Position numbers and translations under genes: made by a program
DNA from: JBKPRX01 sp046734795
GTDB taxonomy: Bacteria; Actinomycetota; Thermoleophilia; Gaiellales; Gaiellaceae
Direction: 5' to 3'
NCBI GenBank assembly: GCA_046734795.1
Contig: JBKPRX010000011.1
Coordinates: forward strand, 3,560 to 67,559
Length of the DNA: 64,000 nucleotides
Shown: positions 8,692-15,290 of the stretch, piece by piece
Layout: each line of letters starts with the position of its first letter
Numbering within the stretch: the first letter of the stretch is position 1
Notes under the pieces: generated by a model
Database searches by the model: none
Told to the model about the DNA's origin: nothing
Seen by the model: only the letters and a program-made list of their open reading frames with translations

Positions 8692-9093
8692 TTACGGCTC
8701 CTCTCGATAGTCAGACGTCGACGAGAGCGCGTAGATCACGAACACCGCAAGCAGCATGGCCGCGAACCCGAACCACGGCGCGTACGTCAGCAGGAGGAAG
8801 CTCTGGACGAGCACCATGATCGCCCAGATGTAGCCGATGATCCGCCCGGCCGTGTTACCGCTGAGCAGCGAGTATCCGGCCCACAGCGCGAGTGCCGCGA
8901 TCGCGAGATCCCAGATGCCCCAGAGGAACAGGTGGTCGCCAAAGAGACCGCGGGAAAGATCGTTGACCCTCGCGCTGTCCGCGAAGTAGCTGATCGCCGA
9001 GATCACGCGGAGGAAGCCGACGGCCAGCATCACGACGGCGGCGAAGGTGAGCCAACCCGGACGCCGCAAGGCGGAGAGACTCGTACTCGTCAT
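8692..9093 (-). CDS. DUF7144-type four-TM membrane protein
   Basis: A 133-residue protein with four hydrophobic helices and the family signature of repeated GW/WG positions (RPGWLTFAAVVMLAVGFLR, LFLWGIWDLAIAALALWAGY, YIWAIMVLVQSF). It is paralogous to the products at 13131 and 27938. The function is unknown. A GGAACC-type purine stretch precedes the ATG start. It is 32 bases upstream (in its own direction) of the RDD gene and may be co-transcribed with it. Confidence 0.8.
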   Translation of the reverse strand: MTSTSLSALRRPGWLTFAAVVMLAVGFLRVISAISYFADSARVNDLSRGLFGDHLFLWGIWDLAIAALALWAGYSLLSGNTAGRIIGYIWAIMVLVQSFLLLTYAPWFGFAAMLLAVFVIYALSSTSDYREEP

Positions 9094-9205
9094 TTCGGTT
9101 CCTCCCGAATGAGTCGCGATTCGTGCGTGAGCCGGCTAGAGCCTCCTTGTGGGTTCCGAGCGCTTCATCATCCCGAGCGGGTGAACGACCCGGTGAGATC
9201 GCGGG

Positions 9206-9442
9206 TCAGACCGTGAGCGCGTCTGCTTGCGAGGAACGAGCGATCATGTAGATCAGCACGCCGAGGATCGGCAGGAAGAGCATCAGCAGTGTCCAGCCTG
9301 CCTTGGCGACACCCGAGTGGTCACGACGCTGGAAGTTGTCGATGATCGCCATCACGAAGACTGCGATCCAGCTCAGCAACGCGAAGAAGAGGAACATCGT
9401 CCACATGATGTCGAGGAACGGATAGTCGGCTGCGACGAGCAT
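9206..9442 (-). CDS. PLDc_N membrane protein
   Basis: A 78-residue protein with two membrane helices around the PLD-nuclease N-terminal signature: DYPFLDIMWTMFLFFALLSW, then IDNFQRRDHSGVAKAGWTLL and LPILGVLIYMIAR. It lacks the C-terminal SHOCT module seen in the paralogues at 3722 and 31114. Its N-terminus is very close to that of the 31114 protein (PFLDxMWxMFxFFA). The ATG start has AGAAAGG upstream. Confidence 0.8.
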   Translation of the reverse strand: MLVAADYPFLDIMWTMFLFFALLSWIAVFVMAIIDNFQRRDHSGVAKAGWTLLMLFLPILGVLIYMIARSSQADALTV

Positions 9443-9556
9443 CTCTCGCCAACCTTTCTCTGGAGGAACCGGACGTACGCTCCTCTGTTCGACCTCGCGC
9501 AGCGATCATCCTGCCGGGATGAACACGCCGGGAGAGGAGGCGGCGACGATTGAGAC

Positions 9557-9889
9557 GTGGTCTTGCTCCTCGCGATTCTGCTCGCCGTCTTCCTGCCGAT
9601 CTCCGAAGCGTGGAGCGTGGCGCTCATCGTCGCCGGTTGCGCTCTCGAGGTGGTCGAGGTAGCCGCGCTGCGGAAATGGAGCAAGCGCCTCGACAAGAAA
9701 ACGAAGCCGACGACCGGTGCGGAGTCGCTGATCGGCGAGTCGGCGAAGGTGGTCGAGGCCTGCCGGCCGACCGGGATGGTGCAACTCCGCGGCGAGCTCT
9801 GGGAAGCACGGTGCGAGGAGGGCGCGGCCCTCGGCGAAACGGTACGCGTCGAGTCGCTCGACGGGTTGACGCTCGTCGTCGCCCGCTAG
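9557..9889 (+). CDS. NfeD-like C-terminal domain protein
   Basis: A 110-residue protein: two N-terminal membrane helices (about residues 1-38), a basic linker (LRKWSKRLDKKTKP) and a C-terminal OB-fold of the NfeD C-terminal type (ESLIGESAKVVEACRPTGMV, ETVRVESLDGLTLVVAR). Short NfeD proteins usually partner stomatin/SPFH proteins, but none is adjacent here. The GTG start is chosen because it begins the first helix. It is divergent from the PLDc_N gene. Confidence 0.78.
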   Translation: MVLLLAILLAVFLPISEAWSVALIVAGCALEVVEVAALRKWSKRLDKKTKPTTGAESLIGESAKVVEACRPTGMVQLRGELWEARCEEGAALGETVRVESLDGLTLVVAR

Positions 9890-9906
9890 CGACCACGTAT
9901 CCCCCT

Positions 9907-9954
9907 ATGGGGATGATGTCGAGCGCCCGGTTCAGGGCGATCTTCGCGGTCTGA
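9907..9954 (+). CDS. Possible 15-residue leader peptide before the flippase-like gene
   Basis: A short frame, MGMMSSARFRAIFAV, whose TGA stop overlaps the proposed CTG start of the next gene in a CTGA arrangement. It has three ATG codons among its first four codons but no clear ribosome site. It matters because the downstream gene has no ATG, GTG or TTG at its N-terminus, so ribosomes finishing this peptide could restart there. It may equally be chance. Confidence 0.3.
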   Translation: MGMMSSARFRAIFAV

Positions 9955-11051
9955 GCACCGAAGCCGTATCCCCCGAATCGGCGGCGCCTGCGGCGGAACC
10001 GAAGGTCCGGCTCAAGCGGATCCTGATCGGCGCGCTCGTCGTCGTCGTCATCGGCGCGGCGGCGAACCTCCTCGGCTGGAACATCAGAGGCTGGTTCTCC
10101 GAGGTCTGGGACACGATCACCGAGATCTCGGTCGGCTACCTGATCGCGGCCGTCGTCTTGAAGACGCTTCAGACGGTCGCCACCGGCTTTGCCTGGTACT
10201 CGATCCTCGCGTACGCCTACCCGGGCCAGCTCCGCCGCCGCGACATCATCGCCTGCTACGCGGCCTCGGTCGCGCTGAACAGCATCCTGCCGGCGAACAT
10301 CGGCACCTTCGTGATGCTCTTGATGTTCACGTCGATCATCGCCGGGGCGACGTTCGCGGGGATCCTCGGCGGCTACGCCGTCCAGAAGATCTTCTTCACG
10401 CTGATCGGCGCCTTCATCTGGCTGTATCTCTTCCTGAGCGTCGGCGGCTCGTTCGACATCAAGTTCGAGTTCGTGCACACGCATCCGTGGGCGACGGCGG
10501 TGCTCTTGCTCGGGGGTGCATACATCGTCTTTCTGCTCGCGCGACGTGTGTGGCCGCGCATCCTCTCGTGGTGGGAGGACGCGAAGGAAGGCGGCGGCAT
10601 TCTCTCGGAGCCCCGGAAGTACTTCGGTCGCGTGTTTCTGCCCTCGTTCATCGGCTGGGTCGCGAGCCTCGGGGTCATCGCCGTTTTCCTGGCCGCCTAC
10701 TCGATCCCGGTCACGTTCGACACGATCATGCGCATCTGCGGCGGCAACTCGATCGCGAACGTGACGTCGGTGACGCCGGGCGGCGCGGGTGTGACGCAAG
10801 CGTTCAACGTCGCCTCGCTCAAAGGTGTCGCGAGCTCGACGGATGCAACTGCGTACTCCGTCGCGCAACAGCTCGTCACGACGGCGTGGAACATCATCCT
10901 CGGGATCATCCTGCTCGTCTGGGCCTTCGGCTGGACCGGTGGGAAGGCGCTCGTCGGCGACTCGTATGCGGAGGCAAAGCAGAAGGCCGCCGAGCAGAAG
11001 GCTGCCCGCGAGGCGAGAAAACAGGCGAAGCGCGAAGCCGAGACCGTCTGA
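9951..11051 (+). CDS. Flippase-like (LPG synthase TM-region) membrane protein, probable CTG start
   Basis: A 366-residue polytopic protein of the lysylphosphatidylglycerol-synthase TM-region/UPF0104 type. After a hydrophilic N-terminus (STEAVSPESAAPAAEPK) come about eight helices, with family hallmarks NSILPANIGTFVMLL and SVTPGGAGVTQAFNV, and a basic cytoplasmic tail rich in Lys/Ala/Glu. No ATG, GTG or TTG occurs in frame between the preceding stop at 9867 and a TTG at 10158, and starting there would delete the first helix. CTG at 9951 gives (M)STEAVS, a normal-looking N-terminus. Probably moves or modifies lipids at the inner membrane; the substrate is unknown. A paralogue is at 25847. Confidence 0.75.
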   Translation: MSTEAVSPESAAPAAEPKVRLKRILIGALVVVVIGAAANLLGWNIRGWFSEVWDTITEISVGYLIAAVVLKTLQTVATGFAWYSILAYAYPGQLRRRDIIACYAASVALNSILPANIGTFVMLLMFTSIIAGATFAGILGGYAVQKIFFTLIGAFIWLYLFLSVGGSFDIKFEFVHTHPWATAVLLLGGAYIVFLLARRVWPRILSWWEDAKEGGGILSEPRKYFGRVFLPSFIGWVASLGVIAVFLAAYSIPVTFDTIMRICGGNSIANVTSVTPGGAGVTQAFNVASLKGVASSTDATAYSVAQQLVTTAWNIILGIILLVWAFGWTGGKALVGDSYAEAKQKAAEQKAAREARKQAKREAETV

Positions 11052-11072
11052 CTTGGGCGTCAGGCTCGTCGC

Positions 11073-11744
11073 GTGAGCTGGATCGATCTCGAGCTCGTGC
11101 TCACCTCGGTCGCGGCGATGCTGTCGCCGACGACGCTGACGTTCTCCGTCTTCACGCTCGTCCTCAGCAACCGTCCGTTTCGAAGCGGGTTCTTCTTCTA
11201 CATCGGCGCGCTCGGCGCGACGCTCGCGATCGGCGTCCTCGCAGCGTTCGTTCTCGGCGATGTCGCTGCGTCCGACCACCCCTCCACTCCGAAGACGTGG
11301 GTGGCGATCCTCGACGTCGTCGCCGGCGCGTGGCTTCTCGTCTGGGTCGTCGGACGCCTTCGGCGGCCGCGTGATCCAAGTCGTGAGGCGGCGATGAGCA
11401 ATCAGATTGAGAAGGTCGTCAACTCGCCGGTGCTCGCGATCGTGGGAGCCGGCGCGATCTTGGCGAATCCAGGTGGGTTCATCCCGATCGCGCTCAAGGA
11501 CATCTCCGAGCTCGACCCGAGTCGCGCCGGGTACATCGCGGCCTGGACGTTCTTCTCTGTCGTCTCGCTGCTGCCGCTTGCCGTGGCGCTCGTGCTCCTG
11601 CTCGTCGCGAGCGAGTGGACGAAGCGGCTACTCGAGTCGGTCCGCGTCTGGCTGAACGCCCACGTCCGCACGATCGCCGCCGTCATCCTGATCGCGCTCG
11701 CTGCGAGTCTCCTGCGGAACGGGATCGCTGGTCTTACGAGCTGA
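11073..11744 (+). CDS. GAP family (Sap/sulfolipid-addressing-like) membrane protein
   Basis: A 223-residue protein with about six helices and the GAP-family pattern: LTSVAAMLSPTTLTFSVFTL, SNRPFRSGFFFYIGALGAT, a cytoplasmic loop with conserved polar residues, and AILANPGGFIPIALKDISEL. In mycobacteria, relatives (Sap, Gap) help export glycolipids. It lies 21 bases after the flippase-like gene on the same strand, which supports a shared role in envelope lipids. The last 117 bases overlap, tail-to-tail, the K+ channel gene on the other strand. Confidence 0.8.
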   Translation: MSWIDLELVLTSVAAMLSPTTLTFSVFTLVLSNRPFRSGFFFYIGALGATLAIGVLAAFVLGDVAASDHPSTPKTWVAILDVVAGAWLLVWVVGRLRRPRDPSREAAMSNQIEKVVNSPVLAIVGAGAILANPGGFIPIALKDISELDPSRAGYIAAWTFFSVVSLLPLAVALVLLLVASEWTKRLLESVRVWLNAHVRTIAAVILIALAASLLRNGIAGLTS

Positions 11745-12461
11745 GAGCCGGGCGGCTCCGCGCATTCGCGAGACGAGCAGCGCGAGCACGGTGACGAGAT
11801 AGAGCTGTCCGAGGAGGGCTTCCAGGACTGCGAGGGTACGTCCGGCCTCGCCCGCGGGCGTGTAGTCGCCGTACCCGAGCGTCGCCAGAGTGACGTAGCT
11901 GAAGTAGATGCGTGTGGACCGTGTCCCGTCGGTTCCTTGCACGAAGAAATCGCCGGAGCCGAGCAGCGCAAGTGCGTTGTAGAGAAAGAGGAAGAGGATC
12001 CCGAAGAGCAGGTAGATGCAGACCGCGCCCGTGACCGACTGCACGTTGACGTCGTCCTGGTCGATCACGCCGACAGCGACCGCGACGCCCGTTCCGAAAG
12101 CGAGACAGCCGGAGACGATTCCCGCTGCTCCGAGCAAGCCGGGCCGGTCCGAGAAAAGAAGCGAGACCGCCAGGACCGTCGCCGCGGAGAGGAGCGCGAT
12201 CAGGGGCAGCGAGTCCGTTCGTGCGATGCCCGAAGTCCAAACCGCGGCGAAGAGCATCGCGGACTGGAGCACGAGCAAGACGGCCGTCGTCCACGGGTCG
12301 TCGGGTGCCACGGACGCGAAGATGAACGTCGCGGCGATCAACGCCAAGACGGTTCGGTAGCTGTGCGTCGCATGAAGCCGCGCGACGCGCGACCGAAGGC
12401 CGGCGCGGCGGCCGAGCGGGGCCCCCGCCAAGGTGTCGTCGCTCAAGACGCTGCGCGCCAC
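11628..12461 (-). CDS. Two-TM-pore potassium channel protein
   Basis: A 277-residue membrane protein. The first 150 residues hold five or six helices; the pore unit follows near 185-240 with the selectivity filter TLGYGD in YVTLATLGYGDYTPAGEAGR, then a final helix. This matches Ion_trans_2/KcsA-type channels. The C-terminal 35 residues (QETRSERDQDDGGD...) are charged, low in structure, and encoded opposite the end of the GAP gene, so this tail may have been acquired by loss of an earlier stop. There is no RCK/TrkA-N regulatory domain. Confidence 0.82.
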   Translation of the reverse strand: MARSVLSDDTLAGAPLGRRAGLRSRVARLHATHSYRTVLALIAATFIFASVAPDDPWTTAVLLVLQSAMLFAAVWTSGIARTDSLPLIALLSAATVLAVSLLFSDRPGLLGAAGIVSGCLAFGTGVAVAVGVIDQDDVNVQSVTGAVCIYLLFGILFLFLYNALALLGSGDFFVQGTDGTRSTRIYFSYVTLATLGYGDYTPAGEAGRTLAVLEALLGQLYLVTVLALLVSRMRGAARLSARKTSDPVPQETRSERDQDDGGDRADVGVQPDADRLE

Positions 12462-12550
12462 GGGGGCGCCTCTCTACGTCCTACGCGTTGCCGCGTCCTC
12501 CGAGACCGAGCACCTGGGCGATGCGTGCGTCGGCGTCCGCGGCGATGGGG

Positions 12551-12841
12551 TCATAGCCCCAGAAGCTTCTGCTTTTGCTGATTGAACTCCTCCTCAGTGA
12601 GGACTCCTTGATCCTTCAGCTGCGCGAGCTGCTTCAGCTGCTCGATCACCTCGGGAGACATTCCGCCTGCCGGGGCGGCGGCAGGTGCTGCCGCAGCAGC
12701 CTGCTGCTGGTACTCGAGCTCCTGGAGCCTCGCCTCCGTCATCTCGTCCTGCTCGCGCCCCTGCTGGACTTTCTTACCTGCGTGGTAGGCGACGCCGCCA
12801 ACCATGGCAGCGCGTACAAGAGGTCGTCGTCGTCTGAACAT
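12551..12841 (-). CDS. SHOCT domain protein
   Basis: A 96-residue protein: a basic N-terminus (MFRRRRPLVRAAMVGGVAYHAG) with a weak hydrophobic stretch, a Gln/Glu coiled-coil-like segment, an Ala/Pro-rich linker, and a C-terminal SHOCT module (IEQLKQLAQLKDQGVLTEEEFNQQKQKLL). The ATG start has AGGAAGCC upstream. Such proteins are typical small stress or envelope-associated proteins of unknown function. Confidence 0.82.
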   Translation of the reverse strand: MFRRRRPLVRAAMVGGVAYHAGKKVQQGREQDEMTEARLQELEYQQQAAAAAPAAAPAGGMSPEVIEQLKQLAQLKDQGVLTEEEFNQQKQKLLGL

Positions 12842-13130
12842 TCGGCTTCCTTTCGTCGTTCGTCAGGCGTTCACGTCTGCGCCACGGCCGAGCCCGCCAC
12901 GCTCGGCTCCTCTTCGTCGGTCTCGCGTCTCGTCGCGAGCCTCGCGACGACGTCTTCCACGAGCATCGTCCGGTTGGGGTGAACGAATCGGCCGCGCGCG
13001 GTGACCTGCCTGCGACGCTCAGCGCGGTCATCCCATCCGGGCGATGTAGCGCAAGGCCGTGTTCGATTGCGTCTCCATGTGAAGCGGTCGCGCCCTGACC
13101 GTCGGTAGGAAGCGAAAGGAGCACCGAGCG
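12842..13130. other. Intergenic region without a supported gene
   Basis: Lies between the divergent SHOCT and DUF7144 genes and must hold their promoters. A 31-codon minus-strand frame begins at an ATG near 12966 but lacks a ribosome site. I see no strong palindrome or RNA gene. The plus-strand gene is preceded by a good AAAGGAG site. Confidence 0.5.
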
Positions 13131-13577
13131 ATGAGGGCAGCACACGACTACGACCTGCATGGGGCCTACTACGGCGCCATCCCCGACGACGTCGAGCCGA
13201 CGGGTGTCGGTTGGGTGATCTTTGCGGCGGTGTTGCTCGGCATCGCAGGCATCTGGAACTTCGTCGACGGCATCCTCGCGATCTCGTCCTCGCACGTCTT
13301 CGGTCCCGACTCCACCTACGTCTTCAGCGACCTCAACACGTGGGGTTGGATCGTGATGATCCTCGGCATCCTGCAGGGCCTCGCTGCCCTCGCGCTTCTG
13401 ACCGGCAACGAGTTCGCCCGGTGGTTCGGTATCGGCGTTGCCTCCCTGAACGCGATCGGGCAGCTGATGTTCGTGCCCGTCTATCCCGTCTGGGCGCTCG
13501 CGATGTTCGCGCTCGACGTCTTGATCATCTATGCCCTCGCCGTGTACGGCGGCCATCGCTTGCGTGCGGCGCTTTAG
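13131..13577 (+). CDS. DUF7144-type four-TM membrane protein
   Basis: A 148-residue protein with a hydrophilic 26-residue N-terminus (AAHDYDLHGAYYGAIPDD) and four helices: GVGWVIFAAVLLGIAGIWNF, NTWGWIVMILGILQGLAALA, WFGIGVASLNAIGQLMF, and VWALAMFALDVLIIYALAVYG. The GW...FVDGI, TWGW and PVWAL positions match the paralogue at 27938. Function unknown. It is followed 77 bases later by the AI-2E-family gene. Confidence 0.82.
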   Translation: MRAAHDYDLHGAYYGAIPDDVEPTGVGWVIFAAVLLGIAGIWNFVDGILAISSSHVFGPDSTYVFSDLNTWGWIVMILGILQGLAALALLTGNEFARWFGIGVASLNAIGQLMFVPVYPVWALAMFALDVLIIYALAVYGGHRLRAAL

Positions 13578-13654
13578 ACCCTCGACCGCCGAGGCTGCTG
13601 CTTCCATTTCGAACGGCATGGCCGGACGAGCGATCGAAACGAACCGAGGCTGAC

Positions 13655-14860
13655 GTGCGCATTCCGGGACTAGGACGACACGACGAACCGGCGGCGCCGG
13701 CGAGCGCCGACGGCGACCTGCAGGTCGAGATCGCCGCGTCCGAGCTCAACGAGCTCTCGACGGTCTTCTCGCCGCCGAGCTGGCTGAACGACCTCGGGCG
13801 CAGCGCCTGGTTGATCGTCGGCGTGTTCGCGCTCCTGGCCGGACTCGCTTTGCTCCTCGGCACGACCTCGACGATCGTCGGTCCGGTGATCGTCGCAGCG
13901 ATCGTCGCGACGGTCACCTCGCCCATCGTGCGCGCACTCGACCGGCACATGCCGCGCGCCGCGGCGGCGGCGATCGTCCTGCTCGGACTCGTCGCGATCG
14001 CCGTGCTCATCACGATCATCGTCGTCAGCGGCATCACCGGTCAGACCGACGAGCTGGCCCAGCAGGGCGGCAAGGCTGCCGACAAGGCGCAAAAGTGGCT
14101 GCAGGATGCCGGCGTCGACTCCTCCACCGCCGCGGGGGCAAAAGACTCCATCAAGAAGCAGGTGCCGAACGTTCTCTCGACGCTCACGACGGGAGTGATC
14201 GACGCGATCAGCGGCATCGCCTCGGTTCTGTTCGGCCTTTCACTCGCCGCGCTCAGCCTCTTCTTCCTGCTGAAGGACGGCCCGCTGATGCGTGCATGGG
14301 TGGATCGCCATCTCGGCGTTCCGCCGACGGTTGCAAAGACGATCACCGGCGGAATCATCCGCTCGCTGCGCGGCTACTTCCGAGGCGTGACGCTCGTCGC
14401 CGCCTTCAACGGCATCGTCGTCGGCCTCGGCGCCCTGTTGCTCGGGGTGCCTCTGGCCGGCTCGATCGCGGTGATCTCGTTCGTAACGGCGTACATCCCG
14501 TACATCGGTGCGTTCGCTGCCGGAGCTTTTGCCGTCGTGATCGCGCTGGGCGCGAAAGGACCGACGACGGCATTGATCATGCTCGTCATCGTCCTGCTCG
14601 CGAACGGGCTTCTGCAGAACATCATGCAGCCCTTCGCGATGGGCGCGGCGCTCGACCTGAATCCGCTTGTCGTGCTCGTCGCGACTATCGGCGCCGGCTG
14701 CATCTTCGGGACGCTCGGCCTCATCCTCGCCGCGCCGCTTCTCTCTGCCGCAGTGCACATCACGCGCGACCTCGCACGTGCACGCGCACTGGCGGCGATC
14801 GAGGCGACGTCGACCGGGGGCGAAGAGACGCTGCCGGTCGGCGAGCCGGCGCCGACGTAG
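13655..14860 (+). CDS. AI-2E family transporter
   Basis: A 401-residue polytopic protein of the AI-2E/PerM family. It has two helices at about residues 50-90, a long soluble segment (QTDELAQQGGKAADKAQKWL...), then a cluster of helices with family motifs LSLFFLLKDGP, GIIRSLRGYFRGVTLVAAFN, and the late segment GAGCIFGTLGLILAAPLLSA. The GTG start follows a GAGG site; the frame is open further upstream but overlaps the DUF7144 gene there. Family members transport diverse small molecules or ions (some are Na+/H+ antiporters), so autoinducer export should not be assumed. Confidence 0.85.
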   Translation: MRIPGLGRHDEPAAPASADGDLQVEIAASELNELSTVFSPPSWLNDLGRSAWLIVGVFALLAGLALLLGTTSTIVGPVIVAAIVATVTSPIVRALDRHMPRAAAAAIVLLGLVAIAVLITIIVVSGITGQTDELAQQGGKAADKAQKWLQDAGVDSSTAAGAKDSIKKQVPNVLSTLTTGVIDAISGIASVLFGLSLAALSLFFLLKDGPLMRAWVDRHLGVPPTVAKTITGGIIRSLRGYFRGVTLVAAFNGIVVGLGALLLGVPLAGSIAVISFVTAYIPYIGAFAAGAFAVVIALGAKGPTTALIMLVIVLLANGLLQNIMQPFAMGAALDLNPLVVLVATIGAGCIFGTLGLILAAPLLSAAVHITRDLARARALAAIEATSTGGEETLPVGEPAPT

Positions 14861-14867
14861 CGCGGCG

Positions 14868-15290
14868 TCAGTCTTGACTTGCCATGCCGCGCTCTTCGAG
14901 TGCGGCTGCGACGTCGAAGCCGAGCGCGAGCGCGAGCTTGGGCGCGGCCGCTGCCACGCTTGCGACGCCGATCGCGGGGAGCGCGGCCATGAGGCAACCG
15001 ACGATCTCGTCGTCGGTTGCGCCGTATCGGCGCGCCGTGTCGATCGTCCACATGTAGCCCGGCGCAGTCGCGTCGCTTGCGATCAACGCACCGAGGCGGA
15101 CGAGCGAATGGGTCTTGCGGTCGAGATGCGACTCCGCGATGTTCGAGCTTTCGCGAGAGAGCAGCGTCTGGTACAGCGCATCATCGGCGAGAGCGAGCTT
15201 CGTCAGCGTCGTTTCGTGATGTTCCACGGGTAGGCCTTCGATCTCACAGCGAAGCCGGCCCGCGGGCATCGTCCGCGTGGGGTGAAGCAC
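14868..15290 (-). CDS. Carboxymuconolactone-decarboxylase-fold (AhpD-like) protein
   Basis: A 140-residue helical protein of the CMD/AhpD fold: DRKTHSLVRLGALIASDATA and RRYGATDDEIVGCLMAALPAIG correspond to the core helices. The CxxC redox pair of true AhpD proteins is missing; a single Cys stands in the EIVGC segment. The start is uncertain: GTG at 15290 abuts the LAL stop, and ATG at 15269 (MPAGRLRCEIEG) or GTG at VEHHETTL would also fit. It lies immediately downstream of the LAL regulator, so it may be in its operon. Confidence 0.75.
   Translation of the reverse strand: MLHPTRTMPAGRLRCEIEGLPVEHHETTLTKLALADDALYQTLLSRESSNIAESHLDRKTHSLVRLGALIASDATAPGYMWTIDTARRYGATDDEIVGCLMAALPAIGVASVAAAAPKLALALGFDVAAALEERGMASQD

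Noticed and set aside
9624..11279. Minus-strand open frame of 551 codons
   Set aside because: Opposite the NfeD-like, flippase-like and GAP genes, all of which have clear family motifs; highly charged shadow sequence.
12871..12966. Short minus-strand frame MLVEDVVARLATRRETDEEEPS...
   Set aside because: No ribosome site and only 31 codons; kept as intergenic.
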